Source: Pseudomonas sp. FEN
GTDB taxonomy: Bacteria; Pseudomonadota; Gammaproteobacteria; Pseudomonadales; Pseudomonadaceae
Direction of reading: 5' to 3'
Length of the DNA stretch: 64,000 bases
Assembly: GCF_904067045.1 (NCBI RefSeq)
Contig: NZ_CAJFDC010000036.1
Coordinates: forward strand, 946,001-1,010,000
The translations under genes were made by a program, and so were the position numbers. The first letter of the stretch is position 1. Every line of letters begins with the position of its first letter. Below, piece by piece: positions 34,284 to 42,484 of the stretch. The notes beneath the pieces were generated by a model. That model saw only the letters and a program-made list of their open reading frames with translations, was not told the origin of the DNA and ran no database searches.

Positions 34284-36089
34284 ATGAGTAATCCGAGTCC
34301 CCATCTGTTGTTGCGCGCACCAACGCCCACGCAGTTGAGCCTGTCTTTCTGCGATGCGACACCACGCGACCTCAAGCGCTGGATCGCCGGTCTGCCGAAA
34401 GCCAACCTCGGGGAAACCGCTCGCCTGCTCTATCAGGGCCTGAGCGAACTCAATCTGTTACTGACCCCCAGCGAAAACCGTCTGCAATTGCTGGAACTGC
34501 TGCGCCCCGAGGTGTACTACGTCTGCAAGCACCTGGAGCGGCACTTTCTCAACCAATCCATCGTCCTCGACGAACGCCCGAGAAAAGTCGCCAACCTCTG
34601 CCAGGCCCTGCAGAACCACCTGGCCATTGGTTACAAACAGATCGCCATGCGCGTGGCTTCCCGCGCCGGCAAGGACCGCGCCAGCCTGCTGACCACCGCC
34701 ATACAACGGGCCCTGCACTGCCTCAACGGCCCCCTGGTGCGCGCCAGCCAACTCTATTGCCCAGTACCGGAAAGCCTCTGGTTCGAGATACACCAGCTCT
34801 ATCAATTGGCCCTGGCCCATCAGGTACACCACAACCCGGTGTTCGACGAACAGACCAGCCAGGCGCTACCACTGAGCGTCGAACAAACCTACATTGTCGC
34901 CCTGCTGCTGGGTTGTGCGCGCTGCAACCAGATGCGGCAGAACAACATTGCCCGGCTGGCCGAGGTCCTCGAACCCTGGAGTACGCGGGTCAAACTGCAA
35001 GGTGCCGAGCAGGCTAGCAGCCTGTTCGCCGTTGCTCCCGGTAGCGATGCCCCGCCACGCTATACCTCCCTGTTCGCCGCCGAGCAATTGCCGAGCCTGA
35101 TCGGGATCAACACCCTGCCCCTGGTCGAGGCCATCAAGGAATACCTCGAGCTGCCCGCCGACCTGCGCGGACACTCGCAGTTGCCGGTACCCAACGGTCT
35201 GAGCCTTGACGTACTGCAGCACCTGAGCGGCGCCTGGGGCGAAGCCGCCGAACGCACCTTCCAGCGCACACCGGGACAGGGCACCTTGACCTTGTGTATC
35301 GGCATGAGCGCGCTGCACTTCTACCTCGGCGGTCAGCGCTCCTTCAGCGATATCCTCAAGATCCCCGCGGCCAGCAAGGCCGCGCAATTCGCGGTGCAGT
35401 TGGCCAACAGCGCCGAAAAAGATGCCTGGAGCCACGCCTTCGACGCCCAGCGCGCCGGCAGCGCCGACACGCTGCTGCCCTACGAAGAAATCCAGTACCA
35501 AAGCAGTGACGCCGACAGCAGCCAGGCAGCCTTCAATAGTGCCGAAGACTTCCCGACCCATGACCTGCAGATCATCAATCACAGCCCCGGCGGCTACTGC
35601 CTGGCCTGGCCCAAGGAGGTGCCCGCTCAATTGCAGGCCGGCGAAATGGTCGGAGTCCAGGATGCCTCAAGCCAGGGTTGGAGCGTGGCCGTGGTGCGCT
35701 GGATACGCCAGGTGCGCAGCGGCGGCACGCAGATGGGTATCGAACTGGTAGCCCCGCATGCCCAGCCTTGCGGACTGCAACTGGTGCGCGGTAGCGAAGG
35801 CAACAGCCAGTACCTGCGGGCACTGCTGCTGCCGGAGATCAGCGCCATCGGCGTACCCGCCACGCTGCTGGCGCCACGCCTGCCGTTCCAGGAGGGGCAC
35901 AAGGTGATCATCAACAGCAACGGTGAAGAGCGCCGTGCCGGGCTGAGCAAACGCCTGGCCAGCACCGGCAGCTTCAATCAGTTCGAATACCGTTTGTTCG
36001 AACAGCCGGCGGCACCCAAGACCGACCCGAGCGTCGTCGGTCCGGGTGCGGCCGAGGATGATTTCGGCTCGCTGTGGAAAGTCCTCTAG
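34284..36089 (+). CDS. PilZ-like conserved Pseudomonas protein, possible c-di-GMP binder
   Basis: A 601-residue cytoplasmic protein in the place held by PA4958 in P. aeruginosa. Residues 1-420 look helical and resemble nothing I can name. Near residue 435 the segment HDLQIINHSPGGYCLAW matches the second PilZ motif (D/N-x-S-x-x-G), followed by a beta-rich domain to the end. The usual first PilZ motif (RxxxR) is not clearly seen before it, so c-di-GMP binding is uncertain. The ATG at 34284 starts MSNPSPHLLLRAPTPTQLSL; an upstream TTG would add 15 residues. It converges with serB. The fimX gene that follows this gene in P. aeruginosa is absent. Confidence 0.72.
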   Translation: MSNPSPHLLLRAPTPTQLSLSFCDATPRDLKRWIAGLPKANLGETARLLYQGLSELNLLLTPSENRLQLLELLRPEVYYVCKHLERHFLNQSIVLDERPRKVANLCQALQNHLAIGYKQIAMRVASRAGKDRASLLTTAIQRALHCLNGPLVRASQLYCPVPESLWFEIHQLYQLALAHQVHHNPVFDEQTSQALPLSVEQTYIVALLLGCARCNQMRQNNIARLAEVLEPWSTRVKLQGAEQASSLFAVAPGSDAPPRYTSLFAAEQLPSLIGINTLPLVEAIKEYLELPADLRGHSQLPVPNGLSLDVLQHLSGAWGEAAERTFQRTPGQGTLTLCIGMSALHFYLGGQRSFSDILKIPAASKAAQFAVQLANSAEKDAWSHAFDAQRAGSADTLLPYEEIQYQSSDADSSQAAFNSAEDFPTHDLQIINHSPGGYCLAWPKEVPAQLQAGEMVGVQDASSQGWSVAVVRWIRQVRSGGTQMGIELVAPHAQPCGLQLVRGSEGNSQYLRALLLPEISAIGVPATLLAPRLPFQEGHKVIINSNGEERRAGLSKRLASTGSFNQFEYRLFEQPAAPKTDPSVVGPGAAEDDFGSLWKVL

Positions 36090-36130
36090 AAACCCGCTTG
36101 CTAGCGATGTGATCTGATAGACAGCGAAGT

Positions 36131-37345
36131 TCAGCGCTGCCCGTCTTGATCCCGGACACCCAGCAGATACAGCACCCCATCCAGCCCCAGGGTCGAAATA
36201 GCCTGTTTGGCCGAGTGCCTGACCAACGGCTTGGCACGGAACGCCACGCCCAAACCGGCAATCGCCAGCATCGGCAGGTCATTGGCGCCGTCGCCGACCG
36301 CGATGGTCTGCTCGAGGCTCAGGCCTTCCTTCGCCGCCAGCTCACGCAACAGCTCGGCCTTGCGCTGGGCATCGACAATCGGCTCGACGGCCACGCCCGT
36401 GCATTTGCCGTCCACCACTTCCAGTTCGTTGGCGAAGACGTAGTCGATGCCCAGCCTCGCCTGCAATTGCTTGGCGAAATAGGTGAAGCCGCCCGACAGG
36501 ATCGCGGTCTTGTAGCCCAGGCGTTTCAACTCGGCGAACAGCACTTCGGCGCCTTCGGTCAGGCGTAGCGAGGCACCGATGGCATCCAGTACGCTCACGT
36601 CCAGCCCCCTGAGCAGCGCCAGGCGCTCCTTGAAGCTGGCACGAAAATCCAGCTCGCCGGCCATGGCCCGCTCGGTGATGGCCGAAACCAGATCGCCCAC
36701 GCCGGCAGCCTTGGCCAGTTCATCGATCACTTCGGCCTCGATCAGGGTCGAGTCCATGTCGAACACCGCCAGGCGTCGGTGGCGACGGAACAGCGAGTCC
36801 TCCTGAAGGGCAATGTCGGCGTTCAGCTCCTGGGCCGCATCGAGGAATTCGCGGCGCAGGGCCTGCGGATCGTTCAAGTCGCCGTGCAGCGACAGCTCGA
36901 AACAGCTCTTGCCAGTACCAGACGGCGCATCCGGCGCCGTGTGCGCCGACAGACGGTCGATCCGCTCGACCTCCAGGCCGTGCCGTGCGCTGATCGCGGT
37001 TACCCGCTGCAACTGCTCGGCGGTCACCTGGCGACTCATCAGGGTCACGACATGACGCTTCTGCGTGGTGCTCGCCATCCAGTCCCGGTGCTCGGCTTCC
37101 GAAACAGGGGTGAAACGCACCTGCTGTTCGCGCCCCGGGGTGCTGGCCTCGATGTCCTTGAGCGACGCCGAGGACTGCTCGGCGTCCGGAAACTCGACCA
37201 GGATGCCGAACGCCAGACTGCCGTGAATAACCGCCTGGCGGATATCGAGAATGTTCACAGCCGCTTGTGCCAGCACGCTGGTAATGGCCGCGGTCAGACC
37301 CGGACGGTCCTCCCCGGTGACGCTGATCAGGACGATTTCGCGCAA
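36131..37345 (-). CDS. serB: Phosphoserine phosphatase
   Basis: A 404-residue HAD-family enzyme making serine from phosphoserine. The N-terminal half is a regulatory ACT-like pair (MREIVLISVTGEDRPGLTAA). The catalytic half begins at FDMDSTLIEAEVIDELAKA with the nucleophile Asp of DMDST, then continues with ILSGGFTYFAKQLQ and AVGDGANDLPML with the Mg-binding Asp residues. The start codon is a TTG with a G-rich site upstream; the resulting N-terminus is standard for Pseudomonas SerB. It is divergent from the AhpA-like gene. Confidence 0.95.
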   Translation of the reverse strand: MREIVLISVTGEDRPGLTAAITSVLAQAAVNILDIRQAVIHGSLAFGILVEFPDAEQSSASLKDIEASTPGREQQVRFTPVSEAEHRDWMASTTQKRHVVTLMSRQVTAEQLQRVTAISARHGLEVERIDRLSAHTAPDAPSGTGKSCFELSLHGDLNDPQALRREFLDAAQELNADIALQEDSLFRRHRRLAVFDMDSTLIEAEVIDELAKAAGVGDLVSAITERAMAGELDFRASFKERLALLRGLDVSVLDAIGASLRLTEGAEVLFAELKRLGYKTAILSGGFTYFAKQLQARLGIDYVFANELEVVDGKCTGVAVEPIVDAQRKAELLRELAAKEGLSLEQTIAVGDGANDLPMLAIAGLGVAFRAKPLVRHSAKQAISTLGLDGVLYLLGVRDQDGQR

Positions 37346-37478
37346 AGCGCACCCCCGCTCGTTAAAAAAAACGCATTCTACCCACTTTCACTGACCATCG
37401 GGCACAGCCAGCGCTTTGCCGGTCTAGGGCCTCTCGTTATACTGCGCGTCAACTTCACGGATAAAAGAGCCGCGCTCA

Positions 37479-39020
37479 GTGAACCGGCCCACGCCAGTCA
37501 AAACCGATAACTTCTTCCTGCTGATCTTCCGGGCCTTGCGTCACCGCCGTGTACCGCTTGCCTTGCGCATTGCCAGCCACAACGTGATTCTCGTCGCGCT
37601 GGCGCTGGTGATCTACGCCTGCGTGATGGGATTGCAATTCAAGGAAGCCATGCACCAGCAGGCCGACGCCCTCGGCCAGAGCCTGACCACCCAGACAGCC
37701 ACCTCCGCCACGGAACTGCTGGTGTCCAACGACATCCTCAGCCTCAACGTGCTGCTGAACAACCTGACGAAGAACCCGCTGGTGGCCCATGCGGCGATCT
37801 ACAGCGTAGACAACCGCATCCTCGCCGAAGCCGGCCAGCGTCCGAAAAACGGCTTGCTGGGCGAAGCCGAAGGCCTGTACCAGACCAAGATCACCTTCCA
37901 GGACGTGACCGCCGGGCACCTGCGTATCAGCCTGGACATGGCGCAATTCCAGCAACCGATGACCATCAGCCTGCAAAGCATGGGCATCCTCAGCGCGATC
38001 CTGCTGGCGTTGGCCCTGGCCCTGAGCCTGCGCCTGGGCCGGCATATCTCCACGCCACTGCTGCAATTGCGGGTCTGGCTGCGGGACATGGACGAACATA
38101 CCCCGGCAACCCAGCGCCAGGATGAAATCGGCGATCTGGCGCGCCAGCTGCATTCGCGCTTCGCCCCGGTCAAGCCGGAACCCGAGCCCGAGCCGGAAAT
38201 CGACTACGACGAACACGATTACGCCGAGCAAGAGCACGCCGAGCCGGCCTTCGAGGTCCGCAACCTGCGCGATCCGAGTTTCGACGAGACGGCGGCGGCC
38301 CCGGCGCCCAAGCCGGCCCCCCGGCATATCGTCAGCAGCGAAGAAGATGAACTGGACGATGAAGATCCGTTCGCCGACCTGCGTGAAAGCCCGCGCACCG
38401 CGAGCGCGGCAGTGAGGCCGCAGCCGATAGCGCCGAGCCAGCCACAGCACAGCGCGGTGCTGGCGGTGCAGTTGGGCGCCCAGGACCAGTTACGGCGCCT
38501 GCCACGCGCGCGCCTGACGGAATTGCTGGACCGTTACCGCGACTGCCTGGACCAGGCCGCCTCCCTGTATGAGAGTGAACTGCACACCCTGAACGATGGC
38601 AGCACCCTGATGCTCTTCCACACCGAAAACAGCGGCGACGACTATCTGACCAACGCCATCTGCTGTGGCGAGCTGCTTCGGGCGCTGGGCCACCAGTTGC
38701 AGATCGAAGTGGCCGACAGCGGCATCACCCTGCAACTGCAGCTTGGTTTGACCTTGGGTGACGAGTTGTTCGGTCTGAGCCAGATCGACCTGCTGCTGAC
38801 GGAGACCGCCCAGGACGCCCTGGCGCTGTCGCAGCACAGTCGCAACCTGTTGCTGGTGGAACGGCGAATCAGTGACGACACACTGATTCGCCAGCGCGCG
38901 CGTATTCGTCCGATTGCCAGTCCCGAGGGTGCTTGCTGCGTGGAGCGTCTGATGGAGCCGTATCCGTCGATGCTGGAGCGCCAGTTGGCACGGATGCACG
39001 AGACCCGGGCCAAGGGCTGA
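37479..39020 (+). CDS. AhpA/YtjB-like membrane protein with degenerate cyclase-like C-terminus
   Basis: A 513-residue protein starting from a GTG. The first membrane helix lies at about 34-53 (VILVALALVIYACVMGLQFK), followed by a periplasmic domain of about 110 residues, a second helix (about 165-190) and a HAMP-like segment. A long acidic Pro/Glu/Asp linker (about 228-330) follows. The C-terminal 170 residues (LGAQDQLRRLPRARLTELLD, then GSTLMLFHTENSGDD) resemble a class III cyclase fold, but I cannot see the metal-binding Asp pair, so catalysis is doubtful. It is divergent from serB, as ytjB is in E. coli, where SerB-linked membrane proteins of this type are poorly understood. Confidence 0.75.
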   Translation: MNRPTPVKTDNFFLLIFRALRHRRVPLALRIASHNVILVALALVIYACVMGLQFKEAMHQQADALGQSLTTQTATSATELLVSNDILSLNVLLNNLTKNPLVAHAAIYSVDNRILAEAGQRPKNGLLGEAEGLYQTKITFQDVTAGHLRISLDMAQFQQPMTISLQSMGILSAILLALALALSLRLGRHISTPLLQLRVWLRDMDEHTPATQRQDEIGDLARQLHSRFAPVKPEPEPEPEIDYDEHDYAEQEHAEPAFEVRNLRDPSFDETAAAPAPKPAPRHIVSSEEDELDDEDPFADLRESPRTASAAVRPQPIAPSQPQHSAVLAVQLGAQDQLRRLPRARLTELLDRYRDCLDQAASLYESELHTLNDGSTLMLFHTENSGDDYLTNAICCGELLRALGHQLQIEVADSGITLQLQLGLTLGDELFGLSQIDLLLTETAQDALALSQHSRNLLLVERRISDDTLIRQRARIRPIASPEGACCVERLMEPYPSMLERQLARMHETRAKG

Positions 39021-39052
39021 TAACGGCCGCCTGAGCGAGTGACGATCGCCCC

Positions 39053-39130
39053 TGTGGGAGCGATCGCCGCACCGCCGCGAAAGGGGCCTCGAGGTCGCTA
39101 AAAGCTTCGCGGGCAAGCACCGCTCCCACA
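39053..39130. repeat. REP-like doublet after the AhpA-like gene
   Basis: The left unit tgtgggagcgatcgccgcac and the right unit gcttcgcgggcaagcaccgc plus tcccaca are inverted relative to each other, with imperfect pairing of the inner parts. Confidence 0.65.
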
Positions 39131-39176
39131 AGATCAGCTGAGCTTGGGATGGCGTATAACTTCTCTCACGCCCAGC

Positions 39177-39205
39177 AAAAAGCCCGCATTCGATGCGGGC
39201 TTTTT
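39177..39205. terminator. Bidirectional intrinsic terminator
   Basis: AAAAAGCCCGCATTCGATGC followed by GGGCTTTTT is a symmetrical hairpin between two convergent genes, with A and T runs on both sides, so it can serve both strands. Confidence 0.9.
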
Positions 39206-39223
39206 GCTGACTGGGCACGGACC

Positions 39224-39931
39224 TCAGAAGCGAAACACTTCCATATCGGTACGAATCGGCGAAGCCATCGGGATTTTCGGCTTCCCGGGATCAGCCTGCT
39301 TGACCGAAGCCGGGGCCGTCACCTTGCGGTTTTCAACCACTGGCGGTTGATTGGCCAGTGGTTTGAGCGCCACGCTCAGTTGCTCTGCCAAGCGCTGCAA
39401 CAGCTCCCCCTGGGCCTGGACCTGCGCCGCCGATGTGCCGGTGTGCTGCTGCTCCAGATGCACGATGCGGTTATCCCGTACCTGCCCACGACGGTCGAGC
39501 AAACGCCACTGCGCATCGAGGATAGCCGGTTGCTGGGCACCGGAGTCCAGTCGGGTAATCGACAACAGCACCTGCACATCCGGCGTGCTCCCGGCTATCG
39601 CCGGCGCCAGGACCACGCGCTGGCTGTCCAGCCGCCAGGCCAACTGGCGCACCAGCAACTGATTGATGTCAGACGACAGGCTGCCAGCCCAGCGACCGTC
39701 GGTAGCTGCGGTCAGGCTGCCGTCTGGCTGGCGCTGCAGCAGGGTTTCGCGTTGCAGGTAATCGGCCAGGGAAATCGGCCCGAGTACCACCGACATCCCC
39801 GTGCTTTGTTGAGGCTGACCCGGTGTGCCGCTGTCCAACTGATACAGGGAAACCGGCTGGTGCACGCTGCAGCCGGCCAAGCCGAGCAGGCCGGTCAACA
39901 ACACAATAAAAGGAAGGCGCAGAACAGTCAT
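39224..39931 (-). CDS. PqiC-family lipoprotein
   Basis: A 235-residue predicted outer-membrane lipoprotein. The signal peptide (MTVLRLPFIVLLTGLLGLAG then Cys) has a clear LAGC lipobox. The rest matches the ABC transport auxiliary/PqiC family: VSLYQLDSGTP, then VVLGPISLADYLQRETLLQR, then WAGSLSSDINQLLVRQLAWR. Family members partner with MCE-type intermembrane lipid transporters, but no pqiAB or mla genes are adjacent. I chose the ATG at 39931 (a second ATG directly precedes it), because upstream in-frame starts add about 55 residues ahead of the signal peptide. It follows parC by 177 bases. Confidence 0.85.
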   Translation of the reverse strand: MTVLRLPFIVLLTGLLGLAGCSVHQPVSLYQLDSGTPGQPQQSTGMSVVLGPISLADYLQRETLLQRQPDGSLTAATDGRWAGSLSSDINQLLVRQLAWRLDSQRVVLAPAIAGSTPDVQVLLSITRLDSGAQQPAILDAQWRLLDRRGQVRDNRIVHLEQQHTGTSAAQVQAQGELLQRLAEQLSVALKPLANQPPVVENRKVTAPASVKQADPGKPKIPMASPIRTDMEVFRF

Positions 39932-40108
39932 CATCCCATCCAGGTGGCCGCCATAAGGCCCTGCCACAGTCTGATCCAAAAATTCGTTTGGGCACGCCGC
40001 CACGCGGGTGCCGCAAGAGGCGCATATCATCCGTGAATATGCGCCCTGACTCCAGTGCTGCCGTAGCGATCTTCCTGCTAATACGCTGAACGAACGCTTC
40101 AAACCGCT

Positions 40109-42367
40109 TTAACTGAGACCTTCTACCAACAAGGCGTCAACCCGCTGGAAGCCGCGCGGTAGTTTGTTGCCGCGCCGCCCACGCTCGCCCTTGTAGTGCT
40201 CCAGGTCGTCGGCCTTGAGCGACAAGGTGCGCTTGCCCGCTTGCAAGACCAGGGTCGCGCCGTCCGGGATCACCGCCAGGTCGGTGACATACTCCTCACG
40301 GCTGGCCACCCGCTCACCGGGAATGCCGATGATTTTGTTACCCTTGCCTTTGCCCAGTTGCGGCAGATCGCTGACCTTGAAAATCAGCAGCCGACCTTCG
40401 GTGGTCACCGCCGCCAACCAGTTCTGCTCGCGGTCGGCCACCGATTTGAGCGGCATCACCCTGGAGCCGTTGGGCAGACTCAACAGGGTCTTACCCGCCT
40501 TGTTCTTGGCCTGCAGGTCTTCACCCTTGACCACGAACCCATACCCGGCGTCGGAAGCGATGACATACAAGGCATCGTCTTCAGGCAACAGCACGCATTC
40601 GAAGCTGGCCCCCGGCGGCGGCGTCAGGCGGCCGGTCAACGGCTCGCCCTGGCCACGGGCCGAAGGCAAGGTATGCGCCGCCACCGAGTAGCTGCGCCCG
40701 GTGGAATCAATAAACACCGCGAACTGATTGGAGCGCCCCGCGGCCGAGGTCTTGAAACCGTCACCGGCCTTGTAGGACAGGCCCGTGGCATCAATATCAT
40801 GGCCTTTTGCGCAGCGAACCCAACCTTTTTCCGACAGAACGACCGTGACCGGCTCGGTCGGCATCAATTCGTTTTCCGACAGGGCCTTGGCTTCGCTACG
40901 CGCGACAATCGGCGAGCGACGATCGTCGCCGTAGGTCTGCGCATCGGCCAACAGTTCGGTACGCACCAACTTCTTCAGCTTGGCTTCGCTGGCCAGCAGC
41001 GCCTGCAGCTTGGCCTGCTCCTTGAGCAGTTCATCCTGCTCGGCGCGCAACTTCATCTCTTCCAGGCGCGCCAACTGGCGCAGGCGGGTGTCGAGGATGT
41101 AGTCGGCCTGGATCTCGCTGAGGTCGAAACGCGCGATCAACTCGGCCCGTGGGTGCTCCGCGGTGCGGATGATGTGGATCACTTCATCCAGGTTGAGGTA
41201 GGCGATCAGCAAGCCATCCAACAGGTGCAGGCGTTTCTCGACCTTGTCCAGGCGGAACTTCAGGCGCCGGCGCACGGTGTTGACGCGGAACGACAACCAC
41301 TCCACCAGCAAGGTGCGCAGGTTCTTCAACTGCGGCTTGCCGTCCAGACCGATGATGTTGATGTTGACCCGGTAGCTGGACTCCAGGTCAGTGGTGGCGA
41401 ACAGGTGCTGCATCAGCTCGTCGAGGTCGATCCGGTTGGAGCGCGGGATGATCACGATACGGCACGGGTGCTCGTGGTCGGACTCATCGCGCAGGTCGGC
41501 GACCATCGGCAGCTTCTTGGCCTGCATCTGCGCGGCGATCTGCTCCAGCACCTTGGCCCCGGAGACCTGATGCGGCAGGGCATGCACGACGATATCGCCA
41601 TCTTCGATGCGATAGACCGCGCGCATGCGCACCGAGCCGCGCCCGGTTTCGTAGATTTTCAGCAGGTCGGCTTGCGGCGTGATGATTTCCGCTTCGGTCG
41701 GATAATCCGGACCCGGGATGAACTTGCACAGTTCCTCGACGCTGGCGTTGGGATCATCCAGCAGATGCACACAGGCGCCGGCAACTTCCCGCAGGTTGTG
41801 CGGCGGCACGTCGGTGGCCATGCCCACGGCGATACCGGTGGTGCCGTTGAGCAGGATGTTCGGCAAGCGCGCCGGCAACACGGCAGGCTCGTCGAGAGTG
41901 CCGTCGAAGTTCGGTACCCAGTCCGCCGTGCCCTGGCCCAGTTCGCTGAGCAGTACTTCGGAATAGCGCGATAACCGCGATTCGGTGTAACGCATGGCGG
42001 CGAAGGACTTGGGATCATCCGGCGCGCCCCAGTTACCCTGGCCGTCCACCAGCGTGTAGCGGTAGCTGAACGGCTGGGCCATCAGCACCATGGCTTCATA
42101 GCAGGCGGAGTCGCCGTGGGGGTGGAACTTGCCGAGCACGTCGCCGACGGTACGCGCCGACTTCTTGTGCTTGGCATCGGCATCCAGCCCCAGCTCACTC
42201 ATGGCGTAGATGATACGCCGCTGTACCGGCTTCAGGCCGTCGCCGATATGCGGCAGCGCACGGTCCATGATCACGTACATGGAGTAGTTGAGGTAGGCCT
42301 GTTCGGTGAAGTCAGCCAATGACCGGCGTTCTACGCCATCCAGGCTGAGATCAAGGGAGTCGCTCAT
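40109..42367 (-). CDS. parC: DNA topoisomerase IV subunit A
   Basis: A 752-residue type IIA topoisomerase subunit that decatenates daughter chromosomes with ParE. The breakage-reunion domain is recognisable by RALPHIGDGLKPVQRRIIYA, the quinolone-resistance region KFHPHGDSACYEAMVLMAQP and the active-site Tyr in AAMRYTESRLSRYS. The C-terminal half has the beta-pinwheel blades (for example GYGFVVKGEDLQAKNKAGK). Length is normal. It lies 117 bases downstream of parE on the same strand; in that gap is a GC-rich stretch but no gene. Confidence 0.97.
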   Translation of the reverse strand: MSDSLDLSLDGVERRSLADFTEQAYLNYSMYVIMDRALPHIGDGLKPVQRRIIYAMSELGLDADAKHKKSARTVGDVLGKFHPHGDSACYEAMVLMAQPFSYRYTLVDGQGNWGAPDDPKSFAAMRYTESRLSRYSEVLLSELGQGTADWVPNFDGTLDEPAVLPARLPNILLNGTTGIAVGMATDVPPHNLREVAGACVHLLDDPNASVEELCKFIPGPDYPTEAEIITPQADLLKIYETGRGSVRMRAVYRIEDGDIVVHALPHQVSGAKVLEQIAAQMQAKKLPMVADLRDESDHEHPCRIVIIPRSNRIDLDELMQHLFATTDLESSYRVNINIIGLDGKPQLKNLRTLLVEWLSFRVNTVRRRLKFRLDKVEKRLHLLDGLLIAYLNLDEVIHIIRTAEHPRAELIARFDLSEIQADYILDTRLRQLARLEEMKLRAEQDELLKEQAKLQALLASEAKLKKLVRTELLADAQTYGDDRRSPIVARSEAKALSENELMPTEPVTVVLSEKGWVRCAKGHDIDATGLSYKAGDGFKTSAAGRSNQFAVFIDSTGRSYSVAAHTLPSARGQGEPLTGRLTPPPGASFECVLLPEDDALYVIASDAGYGFVVKGEDLQAKNKAGKTLLSLPNGSRVMPLKSVADREQNWLAAVTTEGRLLIFKVSDLPQLGKGKGNKIIGIPGERVASREEYVTDLAVIPDGATLVLQAGKRTLSLKADDLEHYKGERGRRGNKLPRGFQRVDALLVEGLS

Positions 42368-42484
42368 GCGGGCCTCATCAGTTCGTAGTCTGGCGCGGCG
42401 GCTGTAGCGCCGCGCAGGTGAATTCGGTGGTGTTCAACAGGCGCGGGCCTGGCAGCGGTCGTTCGCCGCCGGGGCCGCTGCGCA

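Noticed and set aside
40196..41974. 592-codon plus-strand ORF opposite parC
   Set aside because: Antisense shadow of a GC-rich gene; parC is unambiguous on the minus strand.
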